A stretch of 5,634 bases of DNA from Lysobacterales bacterium (lineage in GTDB: Bacteria > Pseudomonadota > Gammaproteobacteria > Xanthomonadales > SZUA-36), in the NCBI GenBank assembly GCA_026196445.1, contig JAPHTE010000227.1, forward strand, positions 1 to 5,634, read 5' to 3'. The notes under the pieces were generated by a model that did no database searches, was not told the DNA's origin, and was given only the letters and a program-made list of their open reading frames with translations. Below are positions 1 through 5,634 of the stretch, one piece after another (within the stretch, counting starts at the first letter, position 1; each line of letters begins with the position of its first letter). A program made the translations under genes and the position numbers.

Positions 1-446
1 AAAAGGGAATCCGCCGTACTCTTCAGCGCATAGCGGTAACGCACGCCGGCCACGACACCGGCAAGGCTGAAGGCCATGGCCAGTGAATTGTGTACGATCA
101 GCACGATACCGGTGACCGCGATCGGCAGAATCAGGATGGTTTCCAGCAACGACTGGTCCATTTTGGCTTTGCTGCGAATGGCCATGTAGGTCCACGATAC
201 AGGTACCATCAGGGTCACCGCCCCGACGATCGCGAAAACCAGCCACAACAAGCCGCCGACCTCGTCGGTAACATTGGAGGCATGGATGACGATACCGCCA
301 ATCTCACTGGTATCGCCCTGGTTGAACAGCGTCTCTACGACTCCCAGCGGCAGGTAGCGATGCAGGTCAGGCACCAGTAGGTAGCCGCCCCAGATCAACA
401 ACGCCAGGGTTCCGTAAAACAGGTTCAATCTCAAAAACAGTCTCAT
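1..446 (-). CDS. DUF4956-like membrane protein, N-terminal part
   Basis: The C-terminal end lies beyond the left edge; 148 residues are visible, read from the ATG at 446. A GAGGGA Shine-Dalgarno sequence stands just upstream of that ATG. Hydrophobic stretches at about residues 8-26, 63-90 and 101-118 look like membrane spans, with a short polar loop (about 40-62) between the first two. Near the visible end the protein reads NSLAMAFSLAGVVAGVRYRY (residues 120-139), followed by a charged segment. This resembles the hallmark of DUF4956 proteins, where a small-residue helix runs into an arginine-rich V-R-[FY]-R motif followed by a K/D-rich turn. The family is of unknown function, and I know of no established substrate. 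The gene begins 52 bases after the serA stop on the same strand, so co-transcription is possible. However, a TATAAG-like -10 element (reverse complement of 479-484) in the gap could give it its own promoter. Family assignment is from memory of the motif; membrane location is well supported. Confidence 0.72.
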   Translation of the reverse strand, partial: MRLFLRLNLFYGTLALLIWGGYLLVPDLHRYLPLGVVETLFNQGDTSEIGGIVIHASNVTDEVGGLLWLVFAIVGAVTLMVPVSWTYMAIRSKAKMDQSLLETILILPIAVTGIVLIVHNSLAMAFSLAGVVAGVRYRYALKSTADSL

Positions 447-498
447 ATGTTTCCCTCGAACCGGTAGTGCCCGCTTACCTTATACTACCCGGAAACAC

Positions 499-1677
499 CT
501 ACGCCGGTTGCAACAGCCTCGCACGGATGACGTGCTCGGTACCTCTGATTGCGCTCATCACACCCGGGTCGGGTTTGTTTTCAACGTCGATGATGCTGTA
601 CGCGAAATCGCCACGGCTCAGGTTCACCATGTCGATAACGTTGATGTCATGGTCGGCAAGTATCGTCAGGGCGTTGCCGAGCACCCGCGGTACGTTCTCA
701 TTGCAAAACGTGATGCGGTAGCCGCCATCCCGGGCCATCTGTGTATCAGGATAGTTCACGGAATTACGGATGTTGCCGTCTTCGAGAAAGTCCATTAGCT
801 CTTCTGCGGCCATCACGGCGCAGTTCTCTTCGGCCTCAACAGTGCTGGCGCCGATATGCGGCAGCAACAAGGTGTCTTTGCGTCCCAGCAACTCCGGATG
901 CGGGAAGTCGCTGATATAACCGCCCAGTTTGCCACTGTCCAGGGCAGCGATGACGTCCGGCAGGTCAACGATTTCAGCACGGGCAAAATTGAGTAAGCGC
1001 ATACCCGGCTTGCAACGCCCAAGCACTTCCGTGCTGATCAGGCCACGGGTCTGCTCAATGACGGGTACATGAAGTGTCAGGAAATCCGACTTGGCCACCA
1101 GTGCCTGCAAGCTGTCCACCTTCTGCACACGGCTGGACAAGCGCCAGGCGGCCTCGACGGAAATGGCAGGATCATAACCGGCCACTTTCATGCCCAGCTC
1201 GAGCGCCATGTTGGCAACGATGGCGCCGATGGCGCCGAGACCCACGACACCGAGTGTCATGCCGGTGATTTCCGTGCCGGAAAAATGTTTCTTGTTCGCT
1301 TCCAGTGTGCGATGCATTTCCGCACTGTCTTCAATCCCTTCCAGCGTTTGCACGTAATTCATGGCATCAAAAATATTCCGCGAACCCAGCAACAGGGCAG
1401 CCGCCACCAGCTCTTTCACCGCGTTGGCATTGGCGCCAGGTGTATTGAACACCACGATCCCACGCCGGGCGTACTCATCAACGGGAATATTATTAACACC
1501 CGCACCCGCCCGGGCCACCGCGATTACGCTCTCGTCAACCGGCTCACCATGTAATTTGTGGCTACGCAACATCAGGGCATCGACAACGGATAAGTCCGGG
1601 CCGACCTGGTAGCTGTCAGCTGAAAAACGATCCAGGCCTTTTGCAGCCAGGTTGTTAAATGTTCGTATTTTGTACAT
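499..1677 (-). CDS. serA: D-3-phosphoglycerate dehydrogenase (ACT-domain, short form)
   Basis: This cytoplasmic enzyme oxidises 3-phosphoglycerate to 3-phosphohydroxypyruvate with NAD, the first committed step of serine synthesis. At 392 residues it is close to the ~390-residue form and shorter than the ~410-residue E. coli SerA. Residues 1-95 form the first half of the substrate domain, with the RAGAGVNNI stretch at 56-64. The Rossmann core follows, with GLGAIG at 146-151 and an aspartate at 169 (GYDP) that favours NAD over NADP. R233 (NFARAEIVD) and H274 (LPHIGAST) match the catalytic Arg and His of 2-hydroxyacid dehydrogenases. The usual catalytic Glu is less clear: the segment reads SDFPHPE, with E262 one place later than in E. 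coli. Residues about 320-392 form an ACT domain, which in this family senses serine; feedback inhibition here is inferred. A GGGGAAGG Shine-Dalgarno sequence precedes the ATG at a good distance. Promoter signals lie in the divergent gap upstream. A related 2-hydroxyacid dehydrogenase is possible but less likely. Confidence 0.93.
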   Translation of the reverse strand: MYKIRTFNNLAAKGLDRFSADSYQVGPDLSVVDALMLRSHKLHGEPVDESVIAVARAGAGVNNIPVDEYARRGIVVFNTPGANANAVKELVAAALLLGSRNIFDAMNYVQTLEGIEDSAEMHRTLEANKKHFSGTEITGMTLGVVGLGAIGAIVANMALELGMKVAGYDPAISVEAAWRLSSRVQKVDSLQALVAKSDFLTLHVPVIEQTRGLISTEVLGRCKPGMRLLNFARAEIVDLPDVIAALDSGKLGGYISDFPHPELLGRKDTLLLPHIGASTVEAEENCAVMAAEELMDFLEDGNIRNSVNYPDTQMARDGGYRITFCNENVPRVLGNALTILADHDINVIDMVNLSRGDFAYSIIDVENKPDPGVMSAIRGTEHVIRARLLQPA

Positions 1678-1737
1678 GTCCGGCCTTCCCCAAGTAGTGA
1701 ACGTGATGGGTTGATTAATAGTGTACTCAATCCATCA

Positions 1738-1763
1738 TTGAAATAGTTGCAATTTCTTTCAAC
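1738..1763. promoter_or_regulatory. Imperfect inverted repeat, possible operator in divergent promoter region
   Basis: GTTGCAA (1746-1752) and TTTCAAC (1757-1763) form a 7-base inverted pair with one mismatch around a 4-base spacer. A further TTGAAA at 1738-1743 repeats the same half-site. The array sits in the middle of the 160-base gap between divergently transcribed serA and the DUF3313 gene, and it overlaps the -35 region proposed for the latter. Such a placement suits a regulator binding site, but no regulator is encoded in the window and short AT-rich repeats also arise by chance. Confidence 0.3.
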
Positions 1764-1786
1764 ACTGACAGGTCTTAGACTATATT
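1758..1786 (+). promoter_or_regulatory. Candidate sigma70-type promoter for the DUF3313 gene
   Basis: TTCAAC (1758-1763) and TATATT (1781-1786) are separated by exactly 17 bases. The -10 matches the consensus at five of six positions, while the -35 is weak. Transcription would begin near 1793, leaving a leader of about 45 bases that contains the CGGAGA ribosome binding site. On the opposite strand the same gap must hold the serA promoter; TTTCAA with TATTAA downstream toward serA is a possible but weak match that I do not list separately. Confidence 0.4.
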
Positions 1787-1837
1787 GTATCGACACAGCT
1801 GTTATAAAATCATACGCTCAATTTTCGGAGACCCAAG

Positions 1838-2512
1838 ATGACTCTCAAAGCAGTTGCAAAATCAGGCTTTATTCTTTCCCTGCTTGCTGCCGGCAGCCTG
1901 CAGGCCGCAAATGACAAATTACCCGAAGTAACGGTTGACGGCCTGCACCATATCAGCGATACCGAGCTGGCCATTGTCTATGCGCAGCCGGGCGTCGACC
2001 TCGGGCAGTACAACAAGGTTTACCTGCTGGATGCCCACGTCGCATTCAAGAAGAACTGGCAGCGCGATCAGCAAAGGAGTTCTGGCTTAAGGGTCAGCTC
2101 TTCGGACATGGAGAAGATGAAGTCCGAACTGGCTGGCTTGTTCAAGGAAGTGTTCACAACGACCCTGGAAGAAGGTGGTTATGAGCTGGTCACTGAGCGC
2201 GGCGATGACGTGCTGATCGTAAAACCGGCCATCATCAACCTCGACGTCACGGTACCGGATACGATGACCACAGGCTTCACGCGTTCTTATGCGGAATCCG
2301 CCGGGGAAATGACCCTATACGTGGAACTCTATGATTCGGTCACCGATGACCTGATCGGCAAGGCGCTGGATCGCAAACGTGACCGGAAGACCGGCTACTT
2401 CCAGTGGCAGAACCGCGTCACCAACCGTGCCGCAGCCAACCGCATCCTGAAGGAATGGGCCAATGTGCTCAAAGAAGGGCTCGATGCAGCCAGAGGTGAC
2501 AACAACGGTTGA
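1838..2512 (+). CDS. Secreted DUF3313-family protein
   Basis: The 224-residue product starts with a clear signal peptide: K4 and K8, a hydrophobic core from about 10 to 20 (GFILSLLAAGS), and a likely signal peptidase I site after LQA near residue 23. The mature protein would be periplasmic. The remainder is a mixed alpha/beta domain. It has an early strand with the pattern GVDLGQYNKVYLLDAHVAF (residues 52-70), a central helical segment (about 87-112), a strand DDVLIVKPAIINLDV (about 124-138), and a C-terminal part with strands of the type MTLYVELYDSVTDDLIGKAL followed by an amphipathic helix. This order fits DUF3313, a family mostly found in proteobacteria and often annotated as lipoproteins. 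No lipobox cysteine is present here, so this copy looks soluble rather than lipid-anchored. The start is supported by GGAGA six bases upstream of the ATG. No molecular function is established. The gene appears monocistronic, with a hairpin just after the stop. Confidence 0.8.
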   Translation: MTLKAVAKSGFILSLLAAGSLQAANDKLPEVTVDGLHHISDTELAIVYAQPGVDLGQYNKVYLLDAHVAFKKNWQRDQQRSSGLRVSSSDMEKMKSELAGLFKEVFTTTLEEGGYELVTERGDDVLIVKPAIINLDVTVPDTMTTGFTRSYAESAGEMTLYVELYDSVTDDLIGKALDRKRDRKTGYFQWQNRVTNRAAANRILKEWANVLKEGLDAARGDNNG

Positions 2513-2516
2513 TACA

Positions 2517-2538
2517 CAGCGGGTGCAAATGCACGCTG
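2517..2538 (+). terminator. Hairpin after the DUF3313 gene, possible weak terminator
   Basis: CAGC (2517-2520) and GTGC (2523-2526) pair with GCAC (2531-2534) and GCTG (2535-2538), giving eight base pairs with a two-base bulge and an AAAT loop. It begins five bases after the stop codon. A run of six T lies at 2559-2564, about 20 bases beyond the stem, so this is not a textbook intrinsic terminator. It could act as a weak terminator or as a 3'-end stabilising structure. Confidence 0.35.
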
Positions 2539-2586
2539 CCCGATAACAGGCCGGTAAATTTTTTGCTGTGCATATCCCGCCTGATC

Positions 2587-2595
2587 TGATATAAG
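2587..2595 (+). promoter_or_regulatory. Extended -10 promoter element for the polyamine operon
   Basis: TGATATAAG matches the extended -10 pattern TGnTATAAT with a single mismatch in the hexamer. No good -35 lies 17 bases upstream, which is tolerated in extended -10 promoters. Transcription would start around 2602, giving a leader of about 100 bases before the arginine decarboxylase start. It is the best promoter-like sequence I find in the 193-base gap. Confidence 0.4.
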
Positions 2596-2601
2596 GATTC
2601 G

Positions 2602-2618
2602 CCCGCCGGGGTGGCGGG
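2602..2618 (+). other. GC-rich hairpin at the start of the operon leader
   Basis: CCCGCC (2602-2607) pairs perfectly with GGCGGG (2613-2618) around a GGGGT loop. No T-run follows, so it is not an intrinsic terminator. If transcription starts near 2602 as proposed, this stem would form at the 5' end of the mRNA, where it could protect the transcript or take part in leader control. A second, weaker pair, GACCA (2652-2656) with TGGTC (2667-2671), lies further along the leader. Confidence 0.35.
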
Positions 2619-2705
2619 TCGTGTGTGGGTAACAAGGGCGCGGATTCCTTTGACCATTTTATTGCCTGGTCCTGATACGGCCAAAGTTGATGGTGCATAA
2701 GCCTG

Positions 2706-4112
2706 ATGAAAAACACTTATTTTGATCTGATTGACCAAACCTATTATTTTCCCCAGGAAGGCTTTGACCTTCGCAACGGCTCACTGACTTTTCACGGGAT
2801 ATCACTGCAGTACCTGATCGAAAAGTATGGCACACCGTTCCGCTTTATCTACCTGCCAAAGATCGGCGATCAGATCAAGAAAGCGCGCAACCTCTTTAAC
2901 CGCGCCATCAAAAGGAACAGCTACAAGGGCCGTTATTATTATTGTTACTGCACCAAGTGCAACCATTTCGCACATGTCGTGAACGAGGCCCTCAAGCACG
3001 GCGTTCACCTTGAGACATCTTCTTCGTTCGATATCGACCTGATCCTTGCCTTGTTCAAGGAAGGGAAAATTGACAAGCACATCCAGATCATCAACAACGG
3101 CTACAAAACTGATGATTATCTGCGCAAGATCGTCGGTCTCTACGAACTTGGTTTTGAGAATGTACTGGTCGTCCTCGATTCAAGAAATGAATTGGCGAAA
3201 CTCGAGAAGGTCGCCGGTGAACACAAGATAAAAATCGGCATCCGCCTGGCCGTCCGGGAAGAGCCGCAATCGCCCTACCACACCTCGAGGCTCGGCATCA
3301 GGAAAGAGGACATACAGCCATTCTACCTGGAACGCATCCAGGACAATGACCGTGTCGAATTGAAAATGCTGCACTTTTTCGTCGATTCCGGAATCAAGGA
3401 CAATTTGTACTTCTGGGGTGAATTCCAGCGCGCACTCGGGCTCTATATCAGCCTGAAAAAACAAAGCAAGAGCCTCGAATCGTTCAACCTCGGCGGCGGC
3501 ATGCCGATCAGGAACAACCTCGGTTTTGAATTCGACTATGAATACATGATCAGCGAGATCGTCAAGAATATTAAGGACGCCTGTGTGACTGAAAAGGTGC
3601 CCGAGCCGGATATCTTCACAGAATTCGGCAGATACACCGTCGGTGAAAGCGGCGCAATTATTTTTGAAGTGCTGGAGCAAAAGCAGCAGAACGATACCGA
3701 ATCCTGGTACATGATCAACAACAGCCTGATGAACACCATCCCGGATGCGTGGTCGATCAATGAAAAGTTCATCCTGTTGCCAATCAACAAGTGGGAAAAC
3801 GAATACAAGCAGGCCAACATCGGTGGCATCAGCTGCGACCAATCGGATTACTACAACTCGGAGGACCTGAACCAGCAGGTCTTGTTGCCTGCTTATAAAG
3901 ACAGCGATGAAACGCCGCTCTATATCGGGTTTTTCCATACCGGCGCCTACCAGGATGCCATCAGCGGATACGGTGGCATCAAGCATTGCCTGATCCCCTC
4001 GCCCAAGCACGTTATCATCGACAAGGATGAAAAGGGTAATATCATTCACTCGATTTACCGCGCCGAACAATCCGTCGGTGACATGTTCAACATACTGGGT
4101 TATACGCAATGA
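2706..4112 (+). CDS. speA: PLP-dependent arginine decarboxylase, compact Bacteroidetes-like type
   Basis: This enzyme should decarboxylate L-arginine to agmatine in the cytoplasm, the entry to putrescine via agmatinase. It is a fold-III (alanine-racemase-like) decarboxylase. K84 in YCYCTKCNHF is the expected PLP lysine. HFF at 223-225 corresponds to the histidine stacking on the cofactor. GGG at 263-265 and EFGR at 306-309 are the phosphate-binding glycine loop and the usual EPGR site. C377-D378 (ISCDQSD) is the catalytic cysteine region of the neighbouring subunit, and HTGAYQ at 411-416 supplies the C-terminal tyrosine. At 468 residues it is much shorter than the ~650-residue E. coli SpeA. 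The N-terminus (TYYFPQEGFDL) and overall text resemble, from memory, the flavobacterial arginine decarboxylase. No strong Shine-Dalgarno sequence precedes the ATG; only GGTG and TAAG fragments do. The stop overlaps the agmatinase start by four bases. Arginine specificity is inferred mainly from the family and the agmatinase partner; ornithine or diaminopimelate decarboxylase is less likely. Confidence 0.88.
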   Translation: MKNTYFDLIDQTYYFPQEGFDLRNGSLTFHGISLQYLIEKYGTPFRFIYLPKIGDQIKKARNLFNRAIKRNSYKGRYYYCYCTKCNHFAHVVNEALKHGVHLETSSSFDIDLILALFKEGKIDKHIQIINNGYKTDDYLRKIVGLYELGFENVLVVLDSRNELAKLEKVAGEHKIKIGIRLAVREEPQSPYHTSRLGIRKEDIQPFYLERIQDNDRVELKMLHFFVDSGIKDNLYFWGEFQRALGLYISLKKQSKSLESFNLGGGMPIRNNLGFEFDYEYMISEIVKNIKDACVTEKVPEPDIFTEFGRYTVGESGAIIFEVLEQKQQNDTESWYMINNSLMNTIPDAWSINEKFILLPINKWENEYKQANIGGISCDQSDYYNSEDLNQQVLLPAYKDSDETPLYIGFFHTGAYQDAISGYGGIKHCLIPSPKHVIIDKDEKGNIIHSIYRAEQSVGDMFNILGYTQ

Positions 4113-4960
4113 GACGTTTTGCAGGCATCGATCGGAAGTACTGCGGCTACGAAAGCGCTGCCGTGCTGTTGCAGTCCATACCGTATGACGGCACCAGCAC
4201 CTGGGGCAAGGGCGCGGACCGCGGTTTTGCCGCATTCCTGGACGCCCTCGAAAACATGGAACTCTACGATATTGAGACGGACTCAGAAGCATACCGGCAC
4301 GGTGTGCACATCCTCGCAGATATCACCGAGGACGAGAGCCCTGAAAAGGTATTCGAACTTGTTTACCAAAAAACCAGGGAGTTGCTCGCAAGCAACAAGT
4401 ACCTGACCTTTTTTGGCGGAGAGCACTCCATCAGCATCGGCGTGATCAGGGCTTTTTACGAAAAGTACGCGGACCTGACCGTATTACAGCTCGATGCGCA
4501 CGCCGATTTGCGTGAAAGCTATGGCGGCACAGCTTACAACCACGCCTGCGCACTGCACGATGCCAGCCACAACACCAACCTGGTCCAGGTTGGCATACGC
4601 AGTGCGGACGCCAGCGAAATGAAGTACCTGAACCAGCAACAGTGTTATTTTGCTGAAGATATTTACGGACATGAATCATGGATGGACAGGTCCATTGCGC
4701 AGATGACCGACCAGGTTTACCTGACCATTGACCTGGATGCATTTGATCCATCGATCATGCCGGCGACAGGCACACCCGAACCGGGTGGTCTGCTGTGGAA
4801 CCCCACCCTCAAGTACCTGCGCAAGGTATTCGAGGCGAAAACCGTTGTCGGTTTTGACATCACGGAGTTTGCGCCGCTCGAAGGGCAGCACGCGCCGCAA
4901 TTCCTGGTCGCGAAACTCTATTACAAATTATTGTCTTACAAGTTCAAATACAATGGATAA
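4109..4960 (+). CDS. speB: Agmatinase (ureohydrolase family)
   Basis: This is a binuclear manganese ureohydrolase expected to split agmatine into putrescine and urea. All metal ligands are visible: H106 (GGEHS), D129, H131 and D133 (DAHADLR), and D208 and D210 (DLDAFDP). GTPEPGG at 221-227 is typical of agmatinases, and the late glutamate in FDITEFAPLEG (249-259) matches the family's conserved end. Length (283) is slightly below the ~300 residues of many homologues. The N-terminus is short and goes straight into the SIPYDGTSTWGKGADRG segment (23-39). The start overlaps the decarboxylase stop (ATGA), which points to translational coupling; there is no good Shine-Dalgarno sequence. Its end overlaps the next gene by eight bases. 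The decarboxylase upstream makes its substrate, so the assignment is strong. An alternative is aminopropylagmatine hydrolysis, used in carboxyaminopropylagmatine routes to spermidine, but the partner dehydrogenase for that route is not seen here. Confidence 0.9.
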   Translation: MRRFAGIDRKYCGYESAAVLLQSIPYDGTSTWGKGADRGFAAFLDALENMELYDIETDSEAYRHGVHILADITEDESPEKVFELVYQKTRELLASNKYLTFFGGEHSISIGVIRAFYEKYADLTVLQLDAHADLRESYGGTAYNHACALHDASHNTNLVQVGIRSADASEMKYLNQQQCYFAEDIYGHESWMDRSIAQMTDQVYLTIDLDAFDPSIMPATGTPEPGGLLWNPTLKYLRKVFEAKTVVGFDITEFAPLEGQHAPQFLVAKLYYKLLSYKFKYNG

Positions 4961-5634
4961 ATCCGGAAAAATCAGAGACTTCATGCTTGAACACTTCAGG
5001 CATTTCAATGCCGCCGCGCTGGTCGACGCCGCCCGGGGATACGAAAAGCACCTGGCGGAAGACAAGAAAATGCTCATTTCGCTGGCAGGCGCGATGAGCA
5101 CGGCAGAGCTGGGGCGGTCACTGGCCGGGATGATCCGCCAGGACAAGGTTCACATCATTTCCTGCACCGGGGCCAACCTGGAAGAGGATGTCATGAACCT
5201 GGTGGCCCATTCGCATTACAAGCGGGTGCCCAACTACCGTGACCTGACGCCCGAACAGGAATGGGAATTGCTGGAGCAAGGGCTAAACCGCGTTACCGAC
5301 ACCTGTATCCCGGAAGAAGAGGCGTTCAGACGCATCCAGACTCACATCTACAAAATATGGAAACAGGCGGAAAACGCCGGCGAGCGTTATTTCCCCCACG
5401 AGTTCATGTACAAGCTGCTGCTCTCCGGTGTCATGCAGGAGCACTACGAGATCGAACCCGCCAACAGCTGGATGATGGCGGCAGCTGAAAAGAACCTGCC
5501 CATCGTCGTACCGGGCTGGGAGGATTCGACCCTCGGTAATATTTTCGCTTCCTATTGCCTGAAAGGTGACCTCAAACCCGCCACCATGAAGAGCGGTATC
5601 GAGTACATGACCTGGCTAGCGGAATGGTACACGC
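4953..5634 (+). CDS. Deoxyhypusine-synthase-like protein, probable homospermidine synthesis (3' end missing)
   Basis: The first 227 residues are visible before the right edge. The protein belongs to the deoxyhypusine synthase family, NAD-dependent enzymes that move an aminobutyl group from a polyamine to an amine acceptor. Visible marks are LAGAMSTAELG (44-54), IISCTGANLEEDV (68-80), a probable nicotinamide/dinucleotide contact, the conserved HSHYKRVPNYRD (86-97), and IVVPGWEDSTLGN (184-196), equivalent to the P-x-x-x-D-G-S-x-G of the eukaryotic enzyme. The catalytic lysine lies further on and cannot be checked. Bacteria lack eIF5A, so the acceptor should be a small polyamine. Bacterial homologues have been linked to homospermidine formation (sometimes called speY), and putrescine from the two upstream enzymes would be a natural substrate. 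The ATG at 4953 lies inside the agmatinase end, giving an 8-base overlap and likely translational coupling; the next in-frame ATG (codon 11) is less plausible. Family membership is strong; the exact product is inferred. Confidence 0.85.
   Translation, partial: MDKSGKIRDFMLEHFRHFNAAALVDAARGYEKHLAEDKKMLISLAGAMSTAELGRSLAGMIRQDKVHIISCTGANLEEDVMNLVAHSHYKRVPNYRDLTPEQEWELLEQGLNRVTDTCIPEEEAFRRIQTHIYKIWKQAENAGERYFPHEFMYKLLLSGVMQEHYEIEPANSWMMAAAEKNLPIVVPGWEDSTLGNIFASYCLKGDLKPATMKSGIEYMTWLAEWYT

Noticed and set aside
1069..1554. A 161-codon plus-strand open frame inside serA.
   Set aside because: It lies wholly antisense to a confident SerA coding region, and its His/Arg/Gly-rich translation is typical of a shadow frame.
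2602..2618. GC-rich stem considered as an intrinsic terminator of the DUF3313 gene.
   Set aside because: No T-run follows the stem on the plus strand (it is followed by TCGTGTGTGGG), so it does not fit Rho-independent termination.
2645..2680. TTGACC (2650-2655) with TGATAC (2673-2678) as a promoter, or a Bacteroidetes TTTG / TAnnTTTG promoter around TTTGACC.
   Set aside because: The -10 at the right spacing matches the consensus poorly and the Bacteroidetes -7 box lacks its TA; the extended -10 at 2587-2595 is better.
2315..2738. Two overlapping minus-strand open frames covering the gap between the DUF3313 gene and the decarboxylase.
   Set aside because: Both run into the coding regions on either side, show no domain pattern and no ribosome binding site, and would be antisense to the proposed promoter and leader.
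3180..4292. A 370-codon open frame on the minus strand opposite the decarboxylase and agmatinase genes.
   Set aside because: It is antisense to two well-recognised enzymes and crosses their junction. Its translation shows no recognisable motif and it has no supporting start context; it is an effect of codon composition.

Overview
The window reads as a piece of a proteobacterial, probably gammaproteobacterial, chromosome of moderate GC content. This is an inference from three things: the periplasmic DUF3313-type protein, the purine-rich Shine-Dalgarno sequences in front of the first three genes, and the overall coding style. No rRNA or marker protein is present to fix the taxon. I see no tRNA, rRNA, CRISPR array, insertion sequence or attachment site.

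Left part (1-1677, minus strand): a phosphoglycerate dehydrogenase gene (serA, first step of serine synthesis) is followed 52 bases downstream by the start of a multi-spanning membrane protein of the DUF4956 type, which runs off the left edge. The two may be co-transcribed. A 160-base divergent intergenic region (1678-1837) separates serA from a plus-strand gene for a small secreted DUF3313-family protein (1838-2512). It holds a candidate promoter and an imperfect inverted repeat that could be an operator.

Middle (2513-2705): a 193-base non-coding gap with a hairpin just after the DUF3313 stop codon, an extended -10 promoter element, and a GC-rich hairpin at the start of a leader of about 100 bases.

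Right part (2706-5634, plus strand): a tightly packed, overlapping three-gene polyamine operon. The order is a compact PLP-dependent arginine decarboxylase (468 aa), an agmatinase (283 aa, 4-base overlap) and a deoxyhypusine-synthase-like protein (8-base overlap, cut by the right edge at 227 residues). The first two would turn arginine into agmatine and then putrescine plus urea. The third belongs to the NAD-dependent aminobutyl-transferase family and would be expected to use a polyamine, most plausibly making homospermidine, because bacteria have no eIF5A to modify. All three proteins resemble, from memory, the versions and gene order common in Bacteroidetes/Flavobacteria rather than the long E. 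coli SpeA type. The cluster may therefore have moved between phyla. It is the most interesting part of the window.
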